Positions 1 through 8,282 of a stretch of 20,828 bases of DNA are shown piece after piece (position 1 is the first letter of the stretch; the number at the start of each line of letters is the position of its first letter). The DNA lies in assembly GCA_030689795.1 (NCBI GenBank), contig JAUYEO010000065.1:1-20828 (forward strand), read 5' to 3'. Below the pieces are notes generated by a model. That model had not been told where the DNA came from, did no database searches, and saw only the letters and a list, made by a program, of their open reading frames with translations. This DNA comes from Desulfobacterales bacterium (GTDB lineage: Bacteria > Desulfobacterota > Desulfobacteria > Desulfobacterales > RPRI01). The position numbers and the translations under genes were made by a program.

Positions 1-2
1 AC

Positions 3-662
3 CAGCCCCTTACAGTAATGAAAACGGCGAGCAGTTTTTTGATGAAAAAGGTCGGGAAAAAAGAATCCATACCCGATGATGTTCTTTTCACTCTCGCCAA
101 AGAAATTGACAGTCACGTTGACCGCGCAACCAAGATCATAAATCACATGAGACAATTCGGAAGAAAATCCGATTTGACTTTCGAAAAAATCCAGATAAAC
201 AGGGTTCTTGAAAGCGCATTTGAGATCTTCAGTCAGCAACTCAAAGTAAGAGGCATAAAAGTCGTCTGGGAGACCGAAGAGAATCTCCCCATGATAATGG
301 CAGACGCAGACCGCCTTGAACAGGTTTTCATCAACCTGTTGATCAATGCACGCGACTCAATAGAAGAAAGGTGCGAAAAGGAAGGCCAGAAATCGTGCGA
401 AAAAAGAATTACGATAAAAACACTGCTGGAAAATGAGATGGTTGCTATAATCATAAAAGACACCGGCGCCGGAATACCCGCCTCCATCTCCGAAAAGATA
501 TTCGAACCCTTTTTTACAACAAAAAAAGTGGGGCAAGGAACAGGCCTCGGCCTCTCAATAAGCTATGGAATCATACAGGACTGCAAAGGCATCATAAAGG
601 CCGTACCCTCGGATGAAGGCGCCTGTTTTGTAATCAAATTCCCCATACCGGATGAAAAATAA
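3..662 (+). CDS. Sensor histidine kinase, C-terminal part (cut by left edge)
   Basis: This is the catalytic end of a two-component sensor kinase. The open frame runs back to the window edge. The residues before the first Met read QPLTV, which matches the segment just after the phospho-accepting His of a HisKA box (HE[IL]NQPL), so the His itself lies just outside the window and the Met at 18 is internal. A dimerisation helix follows (DSHVDRATKIINHMRQFGR). The HATPase domain has an N box (NLLINARDS), a G1 box (DTGAGIP), an F box (FEPFFTTKK) and a G2 box (GTGLGLSIS), so the ATP lid looks complete. The sensor part is not visible. The stop overlaps the ATG of the next gene in TAATG, indicating one operon with the REC-kinase downstream. 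Family certain; signal unknown. Confidence 0.93.
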   Translation, partial: QPLTVMKTASSFLMKKVGKKESIPDDVLFTLAKEIDSHVDRATKIINHMRQFGRKSDLTFEKIQINRVLESAFEIFSQQLKVRGIKVVWETEENLPMIMADADRLEQVFINLLINARDSIEERCEKEGQKSCEKRITIKTLLENEMVAIIIKDTGAGIPASISEKIFEPFFTTKKVGQGTGLGLSISYGIIQDCKGIIKAVPSDEGACFVIKFPIPDEK

Positions 663-1801
663 TGGAAAAAACAATTCTGATAGTCGATGATGAAGAAGGA
701 ATCAGAAAGGTTCTTGGCATATCACTTTCCGATATGGGCTATAATGTTATATCCGCCGAAGACGGTGAGACTGCCCTCAGGCTCTTCAGAAACATTAAAC
801 CGCAGATAGTGCTGACCGATATTAAAATGCCGAATATGGACGGCATAGAACTTTTATGCTTTCTGAAAAAAGAAGCGCCCGATACCGAAGTCATTATGAT
901 AACAGGGCATGGCGACATTGATCTTGCCATAAAAAGCCTGAAGTTTGAGGCAACAGATTTTGTGACCAAGCCTGTTAATGATGAGGTGCTTGAAATTGCT
1001 TTAAAAAGAGCGGAAGAACGGATTTCAATGAAGCGGCAGATCAGGGAGTACACGGAAAACCTTGAACAGCTTGTCGAAGAAAAGAGCAGAAAGCTTGTCG
1101 AAGCCGAAAGGATGGCAGCGGTAGGCCAGACAATCGCCGGTCTTTCCCATGCCATAAAAAATATCGCGAGCGGGTTAAAGGGCGGAGCATTTGTCCTCGA
1201 GAAGGGCATAGATCTGAACAATAAAAAATACCTTCGGGAAGGCTGGGAAATGGTTAAAGGTAATGTAGACAAGATAAAAAACCTTTCACTCGATCTTCTC
1301 AATTACGGCAAAAGCTCCGGCGCAGTCTATCGGTTATGCGATCCGAATACCCCTGTAACAGAAGTTGTAAAACTTATGAAATCAGGAGCCGAAGAAAAAG
1401 CCATCGGCCTTACCGCCGACCTTGCCGCAGATTTAAAGCCCTTATATTTTGACCCGGAGGGAATACACCGCTGCATTTTAAACCTTGTTGCAAATGCCAT
1501 AGACGCCTGCACGACAGGAAATACCGAAGGTAAGGTGAAGGAAGTCACAGTCAGAACATTGAAAAGAGAAGGATGGGGAATCGAATATCAGATCATTGAC
1601 AACTGCGGCGGGATGCAGGAGGAAATTAAAAAACAGGTTTTCAGAAATTTCTTCAGCACAAAGGGCTCTTTCGGGACAGGAATCGGGCTTATGCTCACAA
1701 AAAAAATAATAGATGAGCATAAAGGTTTCATTGGATTTGAATCGGAAGAAGGAGTCGGTTCCAGGTTCATAATCAGGCTTCCCGAAAAAGATAAATTGTG
1801 A
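662..1801 (+). CDS. REC-histidine kinase hybrid (receiver first, kinase second)
   Basis: A 379-aa soluble signalling protein. Residues 1-120 form a receiver domain with the acidic pair D9/D10, phospho-acceptor D53 (LTDIKMP) and K103 (VTKP). A coiled linker (about 120-150) leads to an H box with H163 (GLSHAIKN). The HATPase domain has an N box with N278 (NLVANAIDAC), a G1 box DNCGGM (313-318) and a G2 box GTGIGL (338-343). There is no membrane segment, no PAS domain and no DNA-binding output. It probably takes phosphate from the upstream kinase (one-base overlap) and either modulates its own kinase activity or passes the phosphate on. The receiver is almost identical, also at DNA level, to that of the kinase at 15062-17029, so the two are recent paralogs bracketing the redox locus. 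Partner and signal are unknown. Confidence 0.93.
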   Translation: MEKTILIVDDEEGIRKVLGISLSDMGYNVISAEDGETALRLFRNIKPQIVLTDIKMPNMDGIELLCFLKKEAPDTEVIMITGHGDIDLAIKSLKFEATDFVTKPVNDEVLEIALKRAEERISMKRQIREYTENLEQLVEEKSRKLVEAERMAAVGQTIAGLSHAIKNIASGLKGGAFVLEKGIDLNNKKYLREGWEMVKGNVDKIKNLSLDLLNYGKSSGAVYRLCDPNTPVTEVVKLMKSGAEEKAIGLTADLAADLKPLYFDPEGIHRCILNLVANAIDACTTGNTEGKVKEVTVRTLKREGWGIEYQIIDNCGGMQEEIKKQVFRNFFSTKGSFGTGIGLMLTKKIIDEHKGFIGFESEEGVGSRFIIRLPEKDKL

Positions 1802-1834
1802 CTGCCAGCTTCATAATAACTCGTCAAATATTCC

Positions 1835-1863
1835 TTGACAGTTTTAAGGATATATTTTAGAAG
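1835..1863 (+). promoter_or_regulatory. Possible sigma-70 promoter ahead of hmcE
   Basis: A perfect TTGACA (1835-1840) is followed after 17 bases by TAGAAG (1858-1863), which matches four of six positions of the -10 consensus. It lies in the 139-bp gap between the kinase and hmcE and would give a leader of about 70 bases. The alternative TATATT at 1851-1856 is too close to the -35. Prediction only. Confidence 0.35.
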
Positions 1864-1940
1864 CCTTGCTTACATCGGAATTCTTTGAGACCTTTAAATG
1901 AAGCCTTTTCCGGCTTTGTTTTTATTGTAAGGAGATTAAA

Positions 1941-2618
1941 ATGTATCAATTTGTTACCGGCCCCCTTGCATGGTTATCGTTTGGAATTTTCCTTGTCGGA
2001 ATCATCGTACGTGTAGTCCTTTATATTAAAGGGCTGGACTGGAAATTGGACAGGGTGACCTATACAGTAAATGTTTCATACGGAATCAAAGGCGCCATAA
2101 GGTCCATTTTTTTCTGGCTCATACCTTTTGGCACAAGAGGCTGGCGAACAAACCCCGGATTTACAATTCTTTTTTTTATTTTTCATACAGGCCTCCTGTT
2201 TACACCTCTCTTTCTTGCCGCACATAACATTCTTTTGAAAGAGCGCTGGGGAATAAGCCTTTGGACAATTCCTGATTTTGCAGCAGATCTTTTGACAATC
2301 TTCGTTATTGTCTCCGCCGTCATCATAATATTGAGGCGGATAGCCCTTCCTGAAGTAAGAATATTAACAACTGCTTATGACCTTCTCGTGCTTTTAATAG
2401 CAACCGCTCCTTTCATCACCGGATTTATTGCCTATCATCAGGCGCCCGGTTATCAATTCTGGCTGATAACTCACATATTATGCGGAGAGATCATGCTGGT
2501 TTCAATTCCTTTCACAAAGCTATCCCATTTTATTCTGTTTTTTATGTCACGGGCTCAGATAGGCATGGATTTCGGTATTAAGCGGGGCGGCATGAAGGGA
2601 AAGGGATTTGCCTGGTAG
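1941..2618 (+). CDS. hmcE: HmcE-like membrane cytochrome b-type subunit
   Basis: A 225-aa integral membrane protein of the HmcE/TmcC family, related to NarI- and DsrM-type quinone-interacting cytochrome b subunits. About five membrane helices are visible (near 9-29, 74-98, 112-132, 143-165, 175-203). Histidines H82, H95, H166, H178 and H196 all fall in or next to helices, and all five have equivalents in the TmcC-like protein of this window (H81, H94, H165, H177, H195), which fits bis-His heme b ligation. The start follows a good ribosome site (AAGGAG, about 6 bases upstream). The next gene, hmcF, starts 40 bases after the stop. By family it anchors HmcF to the membrane and moves electrons between the periplasmic cytochrome and/or the quinone pool and the cytoplasmic side. 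It could also be called a second TmcC; the HmcE name rests on the hmcA-D genes downstream. Confidence 0.82.
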   Translation: MYQFVTGPLAWLSFGIFLVGIIVRVVLYIKGLDWKLDRVTYTVNVSYGIKGAIRSIFFWLIPFGTRGWRTNPGFTILFFIFHTGLLFTPLFLAAHNILLKERWGISLWTIPDFAADLLTIFVIVSAVIIILRRIALPEVRILTTAYDLLVLLIATAPFITGFIAYHQAPGYQFWLITHILCGEIMLVSIPFTKLSHFILFFMSRAQIGMDFGIKRGGMKGKGFAW

Positions 2619-2658
2619 CACAATCAAATAACTTTTAACCTTTCGGGAATTTGGACAC

Positions 2659-4047
2659 ATGGCTGAAGGAATACTTTGCAACAGAAAACCGGTAAACACA
2701 AAGGAAGATCTCCTGGCCCTGCTTGCCGATAAAAGCGGCAAACAGTATTATGAAGAGATGAACCACCTTCATGTGGACAGCGCCGCTTTATGGGCCACAA
2801 TTCAGAAATCCTTAAAATCACGTCTTAGAACGTGGCTTGAAATCTGCGCCCATTGCGGTCTATGCGCCGACAGTTGCTTTTACTATCTTGCCAACAACAA
2901 GGACCCGAAACAGGTTCCTTCCTACAAGATCCAGTCCACTCTCGGAGAAATAGTAAGGCGAAAAGGCGATGTCGACAATGCTTTCATGCAGATGGTCATG
3001 GATACGGCATGGTCCAAATGCACATGCTGCAACCGCTGCGGGAGTTTCTGCCCTTTTGGAATCGACATGGGGGTCATGTTCGGGTACCTGAGAGGCCTGT
3101 GCTTTTCCCAGGGTTTTGTTCCGTGGGAGATGAAAATCGGTTCGGGTATGCACAGGATATACAGGGCGCAGATGGATATCACCTCCGAAGACTGGGTCGA
3201 TACATGTACGTGGATGTGTGAAGAAAATGAAGAGGACTGGCCCGGACTTGAGATACCGGTGGACAAGGAAAACGCGGACATATTATACACCGTGAACGCA
3301 AGAGAGCCCAAGCATTATCCGGAGGATATCGCGCAAGCGGCCATTTTATTCCATCTTGCAGGAGAAAATTGGACGGTTCCCAGCGTCGGATGGGAAGAGA
3401 CCAGTCTTACAATGTTTGCAGGCGACTGGGAAGGGTGCAGGCTCCAGGTGCAGGAAGTATATAATGCAATGGAGAGGTTGAAACCGAAGAGAATGATCGG
3501 TACTGAGTGCGGACACGCATACCGCGCAACAGTTCTTGAGGGGCCATACTGGGCGGGTCTCAAAACAGGGAAAACCCCGGTGGAAAGCATTCACTATATT
3601 GAATGGGTGGCGGAAGCATTGAGAACCGGAAAACTTAAATTAGACCCCTCAAAGAAACTGAAAATGCCTGTTACTTACCAGGATTCCTGCAATTACATAA
3701 GAAATGCCGGGCTGGCAGATACTGCAAGGGAAATCATGAGCTATATTGCAGAGGACTTCCGGGAAATGACTCCCTGCAGGGAACATAATTTCTGCTGCGG
3801 AGGCGGCGGAGGCTTAAACGGTATAGGCAGGTACCGGGAGCAGCGCAACGTAGGGCTTAAGGTAAAGAGGGATCAGATAATTGCAACCGGCGCAAAACTT
3901 GTCGTATCTCCGTGTCACAACTGCTGGGATGCCATCAGGGACATGGAAGAAATATTCCATATCGGGATAAAGTGGTCGTTTTTAAAACCGATTCTCCTTA
4001 AAATGGTAATAGTTCCCGACCATCTGAAACCCGAAAACGGTGAATAG
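2659..4047 (+). CDS. hmcF: HmcF-like cytoplasmic iron-sulfur protein (HdrD-type CCG domains)
   Basis: A 462-aa soluble protein related to heterodisulfide reductase subunit D. Two ferredoxin-type [4Fe-4S] motifs are seen: C63-x2-C66-x2-C69-x3-C73 and C121-x2-C124-x2-C127-x3-C131-P. The C-terminal half carries the CCG signature that in Hdr proteins binds the non-cubane cluster for disulfide chemistry: C344, C379-C380-G381, and C419-x2-C422 (SPCHNC). The first CCG half is reduced to ECGH (C284). No signal peptide or membrane helix is present, so it should sit on the cytoplasmic face, bound to HmcE. By family it is the terminal cytoplasmic electron acceptor/donor of Hmc, possibly serving a thiol/disulfide partner. 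The ribosome site is weak. The stop codon is immediately followed by an inverted-repeat element. It is paralogous to TmcB at 12455-13789. Confidence 0.86.
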   Translation: MAEGILCNRKPVNTKEDLLALLADKSGKQYYEEMNHLHVDSAALWATIQKSLKSRLRTWLEICAHCGLCADSCFYYLANNKDPKQVPSYKIQSTLGEIVRRKGDVDNAFMQMVMDTAWSKCTCCNRCGSFCPFGIDMGVMFGYLRGLCFSQGFVPWEMKIGSGMHRIYRAQMDITSEDWVDTCTWMCEENEEDWPGLEIPVDKENADILYTVNAREPKHYPEDIAQAAILFHLAGENWTVPSVGWEETSLTMFAGDWEGCRLQVQEVYNAMERLKPKRMIGTECGHAYRATVLEGPYWAGLKTGKTPVESIHYIEWVAEALRTGKLKLDPSKKLKMPVTYQDSCNYIRNAGLADTAREIMSYIAEDFREMTPCREHNFCCGGGGGLNGIGRYREQRNVGLKVKRDQIIATGAKLVVSPCHNCWDAIRDMEEIFHIGIKWSFLKPILLKMVIVPDHLKPENGE

Positions 4048-4202
4048 TGACGGACCCGTACAAAGTCATATTTTAGACGGCAAAGCAAAAAGCTCATTAT
4101 GCAAGGCGCACGAATCTTGAGGAATGAAGCGTACTTATTGGTACGCTGCAATGACGAAAGATGAAGCGCAACACAGCAGAATGACTTTTTACGAAGCCGT
4201 CA
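4048..4202. repeat. MITE-like inverted-repeat element, copy A
   Basis: The 155-bp gap filler between hmcF and hmcA is bounded by 22-bp imperfect terminal inverted repeats (18 of 22 identical): the left end reads TGACGGACCCGTACAAAGTC and the right end, read in reverse complement, TGACGGCTTCGTAAAAAGTC. An internal perfect 7-bp hairpin (AGCGTAC, loop TTATTG, GTACGCT) lies at 4128-4147. It contains no gene and starts directly after the hmcF stop codon. The same termini bound the element at 14226-14417, but the interiors differ. This looks like a non-autonomous transposable or palindromic intergenic repeat. It may form a strong RNA structure that adjusts hmcEF versus hmcABCD expression (inference). 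Confidence 0.75.
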
Positions 4203-4260
4203 ATAGTAGTCAAGTTCCTGTAAAGAGTCTTTTCCAATCAATATTTTAAGGATTAGAAAC

Positions 4261-5832
4261 ATGAATAAAGGAAGATCATTGCTGCGTTGGGCCGGTTTTT
4301 TAGCTGTTGCCATTGTTTTAATATACGGTATCAGTGTCCACGGAGTGGAAAAGATTTCAAAAAATACCTCTCCAATGAGAGCGGACGTAATTAAAATTGA
4401 CGCAATGACCGTTTTCGGCAAACTTGAAAGACCTCCTGTCGAATTCCTTCACGAAGCGCACACAGAGGCCCTGACCAAAAAGAATAAAGACTGCTCTGCC
4501 TGCCATCTGACCGAAAAAGACCTTATCATGCCGAAATTTAAGCGCCTTAAGGATACAGGCAGAAAAGAAGTGATGGATATTTACCACAAGGAATGTATAT
4601 CCTGCCACAAAGAGATGAAATCAGCGCGCGAGAAAGCGGGCCCCGTTGAATGCGGTGGTTGCCACAGGGAAAAAGCTTTATATTCATCTTCCCGACAACC
4701 GATGGGGTTTGATAATTCCCTTCACTTCCGTCATTCTAAGGCACAGGAAAAGAAATGCGAACGCTGCCACCACGAATATGACGAAAAAGCCAAAAAGCTT
4801 TTTTATGCAAAAGAGAAAGAAGGAACCTGCCGCTACTGCCATAAACAGGAGACAAAAGAGAAACTGATTTCCATGAGCCTCGCATCCCATATTGCCTGCA
4901 TAAACTGCCACAGCAGGAATATTGCAAAAAAAATAATCACAGGCCCTGTAAAGTGTTCAGGATGCCATGACCTTGCCGCACAGCAGAAGATTGAAAAGAT
5001 CAAACCCCTTTTGAGAGTGGAACGTAAACAGCCGGATGCCGTTCTGCTCAAGACAGCAAAAAAAGGGGTCGTTATTGATAATCTGAACAAGATGAATTTT
5101 GTTCCCTTTGACCACAAGGCCCATGAGGAATACAACAGCACCTGCCGGGTCTGCCACCATGAAAGCTTAAAGCAGTGCAGCGAATGCCATACACTGGCCG
5201 GTATAAAGGATGGAAAAGATGTAAAGCTTGAAAAGGCCATGCACCAGTCCGGTACAGACAAGAGTTGCCAGGGCTGCCATGGCATAAAGCAGAATGAGAA
5301 AAACTGTGCGGGCTGCCATGTATTCATGGGAAAGACGCGCAAGAAAGAAGACGATTCATGCCTTAAGTGTCACTCAACACCGGTCCCTGAAAAGGGGAAG
5401 GTATTGAGTCCTGACCAGGAAAAGGCGTTGGCAGGAGCCATACTCCAGGCAAGAAAACCTGTTACAGGCACTTACAAAGAAGAAGATATTCCCGAAAAAG
5501 TTTCAATAAAGAATCTTGCAAACAAGTACGAGGCGGCTGAATTCCCGCATCGCAAGGTTGTGAATACCCTTGTAAAGAATATCAAAGAGAACAAGCTGGC
5601 TGGCTATTTCCACAACCAGGAAGGAACGATTTGCCAGGGTTGCCATCATAACAGCCCTGTTGCAAAGAAACCGCCCCGCTGTGATAGCTGCCACGGAAAA
5701 CCCTTTGATCCGGAAAATCCCTTAAGACCCGGAATAATTGGCGCATATCACCAGCAGTGCATGGGATGTCACAAAGAAATGGGTATTGCAAAACCGGTTG
5801 GGTGTATCGAATGCCACAAGGAGAAAAAATAA
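4261..5832 (+). CDS. hmcA: HmcA-like 16-heme periplasmic cytochrome c
   Basis: A 523-aa exported multiheme cytochrome. The N-terminus has basic residues then a hydrophobic stretch (about 9-26), either a Sec signal peptide or an uncleaved anchor. Exactly sixteen CxxCH heme c motifs can be counted, the first at residue 78 (CSACH) and the last at 515-519 (CIECH). This matches the 16 hemes of the high-molecular-weight cytochrome HmcA of Desulfovibrio, and the length is close. Many additional His residues (for example LHEAH, FRH, DHKAH, YHQQ) can be distal ligands, as in class III c3-type domains. Spacing is uneven, with heme-free stretches of 58 residues between motifs 7 and 8 and 86 between motifs 12 and 13. 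By family it exchanges electrons with periplasmic hydrogenase, formate dehydrogenase or cytochrome c3 and passes them to HmcB. The start at 4261 has AAGGA 7 bases upstream. Confidence 0.93.
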   Translation: MNKGRSLLRWAGFLAVAIVLIYGISVHGVEKISKNTSPMRADVIKIDAMTVFGKLERPPVEFLHEAHTEALTKKNKDCSACHLTEKDLIMPKFKRLKDTGRKEVMDIYHKECISCHKEMKSAREKAGPVECGGCHREKALYSSSRQPMGFDNSLHFRHSKAQEKKCERCHHEYDEKAKKLFYAKEKEGTCRYCHKQETKEKLISMSLASHIACINCHSRNIAKKIITGPVKCSGCHDLAAQQKIEKIKPLLRVERKQPDAVLLKTAKKGVVIDNLNKMNFVPFDHKAHEEYNSTCRVCHHESLKQCSECHTLAGIKDGKDVKLEKAMHQSGTDKSCQGCHGIKQNEKNCAGCHVFMGKTRKKEDDSCLKCHSTPVPEKGKVLSPDQEKALAGAILQARKPVTGTYKEEDIPEKVSIKNLANKYEAAEFPHRKVVNTLVKNIKENKLAGYFHNQEGTICQGCHHNSPVAKKPPRCDSCHGKPFDPENPLRPGIIGAYHQQCMGCHKEMGIAKPVGCIECHKEKK

Positions 5833-5864
5833 AGATTAATCGGCTGTAAGTTGAGGTGCTTAAT

Positions 5865-6917
5865 ATGTCCATATCACGAAGGAAATTTCTGGGCTGGATC
5901 GGCGCAGCAGGCGCAGGTTCGGCTATTGGCAATACAGCTCTTGCCGGCGGTAATAAGCATTTTACAGGCTATCCCGGAAGCTATGCGGTATTGCATGACA
6001 CTGTTTTATGTGTCGGGTGCAGGCTCTGTGAAGCGGCCTGCAACAAGGTAAATGAGCTTCCTGCGCCGGACGAGCCGTTTACGGATCTTGCCGTTTTAAA
6101 TAAAAAACGGAGAACTACCGCAAAGACTTATACTGTTGTCAACAAGTATGAATCTGCCGGGAAAAAAGGGCCTCTCTTCCGTAAAATTCAATGTAACCAC
6201 TGCCTTGAGCCTGCCTGTTCTTCGGCCTGCTTTGTGAGGGCCTTCAAAAAGACGGAAACAGGCGCCGTCACCTATGATCCTACTGTATGCGTCGGATGCC
6301 GCTATTGCATGGTAGCCTGTCCTTTCGAGATTCCGGCCTATGAATATGATGAACCGCTTACCCCCCGTATCATGAAATGTACCATGTGCTACTCCAGAAT
6401 AACAAAAGGCCAGCTTCCGGGGTGCGTTGAATCCTGTCCAAAGGAAGCTTTAACCTTTGGGAAAAGAGAGGATCTGCTCAAGATCGCCCGTGCCCGCATA
6501 CGAAAATATCCTGACAGGTATGTAGACCACATATACGGCGAATCCGAAATGGGCGGAACAAGCTGGTTGTATCTTTCGGGCGTACCTTTTTCAGAGATAG
6601 GAATGCGGGAAGATCTCGGTGTTACACCTGCGCCGGATCTTACGTCAGGCGCCCTTGCTGTTGTTCCGATGGTTGTTGGTCTCTGGCCCGTGCTTCTTAC
6701 CGGAATTTACGCCATATCAAAACGCAAAGAAAAAATTGCTGAGCAGGAACTTAATGAAGCTGTACAACATGCTACCGATGAAGTGAAAGAAAAGGCTGAG
6801 GCAAAACTTTCAGAAGCTCTGGCAAAAGCGCAGAAAGAAAAAGATGCTGCTGTTGAAAAAGCGGTCAAGAAAGCTCTTGAAGAAGCTGCCAAGTCTCAAG
6901 CCAAGGAGGATTCCTGA
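5865..6917 (+). CDS. hmcB: HmcB-like periplasmic four-cluster ferredoxin subunit, Tat-exported, membrane-anchored
   Basis: A 350-aa iron-sulfur subunit of the DmsB/NrfC type. A twin-arginine signal is seen at the N-terminus (SRRKFLGW) followed by an Ala/Gly-rich hydrophobic stretch. Sixteen cysteines form four [4Fe-4S] sites: C49/52/55/59, C110/113/118/122, C142/145/148/152 and C172/175/187/191. One membrane helix lies near 262-284, then a charged Ala/Lys/Glu-rich tail of about 65 residues (286-350) predicted to be helical. With the iron-sulfur domain outside, that tail would be in the cytoplasm. ATG at 5865 was preferred over GTG at 5856 because GAGG (5853-5856) is spaced 8 bases from it. 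The stop overlaps the hmcC start by one base. By family it relays electrons from HmcA to the membrane part. Confidence 0.9.
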   Translation: MSISRRKFLGWIGAAGAGSAIGNTALAGGNKHFTGYPGSYAVLHDTVLCVGCRLCEAACNKVNELPAPDEPFTDLAVLNKKRRTTAKTYTVVNKYESAGKKGPLFRKIQCNHCLEPACSSACFVRAFKKTETGAVTYDPTVCVGCRYCMVACPFEIPAYEYDEPLTPRIMKCTMCYSRITKGQLPGCVESCPKEALTFGKREDLLKIARARIRKYPDRYVDHIYGESEMGGTSWLYLSGVPFSEIGMREDLGVTPAPDLTSGALAVVPMVVGLWPVLLTGIYAISKRKEKIAEQELNEAVQHATDEVKEKAEAKLSEALAKAQKEKDAAVEKAVKKALEEAAKSQAKEDS

Positions 6918-8089
6918 TGAGCGACAAAGCTACGACTGCCGACAAAACATTGTTTACTCCATTTAATGTTGTTGCCGGATTTATTATCATCATTGGAACT
7001 GTTATCACGATTTTGAGGTTTACAGGCGGATTGGCTGCCGTAACCAATCTTTCTGATAATAATCCATGGGGTTTGTGGATTGGCTTTGACCTGCTTGTAG
7101 GCGTTGCGCTTGCTGCTGGAGGATTTGTTACATCAGCGGCCGTATATCTTTTCGGAATGAAAAAATACCATTCAGCGGTAAGGCCTGCGGTTCTGACAGG
7201 GTTTCTCGGTTATGCCCTGGTCGTATTTGCCCTTCATTACGATGTAGGCAGGCCCTGGCGTCTTCCTTACCCTTTTATCATACAGTCCGGAACAACATCT
7301 CTTTTGTTTGAAGTAGGCGCATGTGTCGCGCTCTACCTGACGGTTCTGTTTCTCGAATTCACACCGGCCCCTCTGGAATGGCTGGGCTTGAAAAAAATTA
7401 GAGCGCTTGCTGTAAAGATGACCCTTGTCCTGACCATATTCGGTGTTGTGCTCTCAACGCTGCACCAGTCATCCCTTGGCGCTCTTTTCCTTATAGTGCC
7501 GTCGAAGCTTCATCCCCTGTGGTATTCCCCCTATCTGCCTGTTTACTTTTTTATTTCAAGCATTATTGCCGGGCTTTCCATGGTAATTTTTGAAAGCACT
7601 CTTTCCCACCATTATTTTACGGATAAGATGGATGAGGCCCACTTAAGCGAAAACGAAGGAGTTACGCTTGGTTTCGCAAAAGCCGCATCATTTGTTCTTG
7701 CAGGCTATTTTATAATAAAGATTATCGGAATATCCTTTTCTGACAACTGGTATCTTCTCGGAACTTCATATGGAATATGGTTTCTTGTTGAAATACTGGG
7801 GTTTGTTGCGCTCCCGTCATTCCTGTATGCAGTCGGAATCCGGGACAAAAACCTGAAGCTCATTAAATGGACATCTTTACTGGCCGTTCTCGGCATAATA
7901 TTAAACCGGCTTAACGTAAGCCTTATAGCCTTCAACTGGCATCTTCCTTCCAGTGAAAGATATTTTCCGCACTGGATGGAAATAGCGATTTCTGTTTTTA
8001 TTGTAACAATCGGCATAGTTGTTTTCAGGTTTATTGTAACAAGAATGCCCATTTTTTACGAGCATCCGGAATATAAAGATAATCACTGA
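6917..8089 (+). CDS. hmcC: HmcC-like NrfD/PsrC-family integral membrane subunit
   Basis: A 390-aa polytopic protein with about ten hydrophobic helices (first near 14-37, last near 355-378), the size and shape of NrfD/PsrC-family subunits. The family binds no heme and in relatives (PsrC, NrfD, ActC/F) contacts quinone and may take part in ion translocation. It directly follows HmcB with a one-base overlap (TGATG) and a perfect AAGGAGG ribosome site at 6902-6908 inside the hmcB end, so the two are translationally coupled, as usual for ferredoxin/NrfD pairs. Conserved-looking polar residues in helices (for example DVGRPWR after helix 3) fit the family. Family call is secure; quinone reactivity is not shown by sequence. 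Confidence 0.9.
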   Translation: MSDKATTADKTLFTPFNVVAGFIIIIGTVITILRFTGGLAAVTNLSDNNPWGLWIGFDLLVGVALAAGGFVTSAAVYLFGMKKYHSAVRPAVLTGFLGYALVVFALHYDVGRPWRLPYPFIIQSGTTSLLFEVGACVALYLTVLFLEFTPAPLEWLGLKKIRALAVKMTLVLTIFGVVLSTLHQSSLGALFLIVPSKLHPLWYSPYLPVYFFISSIIAGLSMVIFESTLSHHYFTDKMDEAHLSENEGVTLGFAKAASFVLAGYFIIKIIGISFSDNWYLLGTSYGIWFLVEILGFVALPSFLYAVGIRDKNLKLIKWTSLLAVLGIILNRLNVSLIAFNWHLPSSERYFPHWMEIAISVFIVTIGIVVFRFIVTRMPIFYEHPEYKDNH

Positions 8090-8112
8090 GAGATCAAGGG
8101 AGGCACTCTTTT

Positions 8113-8253
8113 ATGGGAGAAACATTTTATACCCTTCAGGATTTTTATACGCATACCAAAGGCGTTACCTATATATTAATAGTGGTTGCCCTTATTGGGA
8201 TAGCTCTTTTCTGGAGTTTTCTTTCTCAAAAGGATGATGAGAAAAAGATGTAG
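8113..8253 (+). CDS. hmcD: HmcD-like single-helix small membrane protein (46 aa)
   Basis: A short gene too small for usual length cut-offs. It encodes 46 residues, beginning MGETFYTLQDFY, with one membrane helix (about 18-37, rich in I, V, L and A) and a short charged end (KDDEKKM). It starts 23 bases after the hmcC stop, with a GGGAGG ribosome site at 8098-8103. Position after hmcC, length and single-helix design match HmcD, the small subunit of Hmc complexes (about the same size in Desulfovibrio as I recall it). Function in the family is not established; it probably stabilises the membrane module. Confidence 0.82.
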   Translation: MGETFYTLQDFYTHTKGVTYILIVVALIGIALFWSFLSQKDDEKKM

Positions 8254-8282
8254 CGACCCTTTCATTTTTAATCAGGGACCCG

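Noticed and set aside
739..1302. Antisense open frame of 187 codons
   Set aside because: It lies fully opposite the REC-kinase, has low-complexity Ser/Phe/Arg composition and no motif or ribosome site; a shadow of the real gene.
4048..4202. Rho-independent terminator after hmcF
   Set aside because: The hairpins are real, but no U-tract follows and the structure is bounded by terminal repeats shared with another locus, so a repeat element fits better.
4833..5342. Antisense open frame of 169 codons opposite hmcA
   Set aside because: Rich in Trp, Phe and Ser because it mirrors the CxxCH and Lys codons of the cytochrome; no independent evidence.
5856..5864. GTG start for hmcB three codons upstream
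   Set aside because: It falls inside the GAGGTG ribosome site; ATG 5865 has proper spacing and starts directly at the twin-arginine signal.
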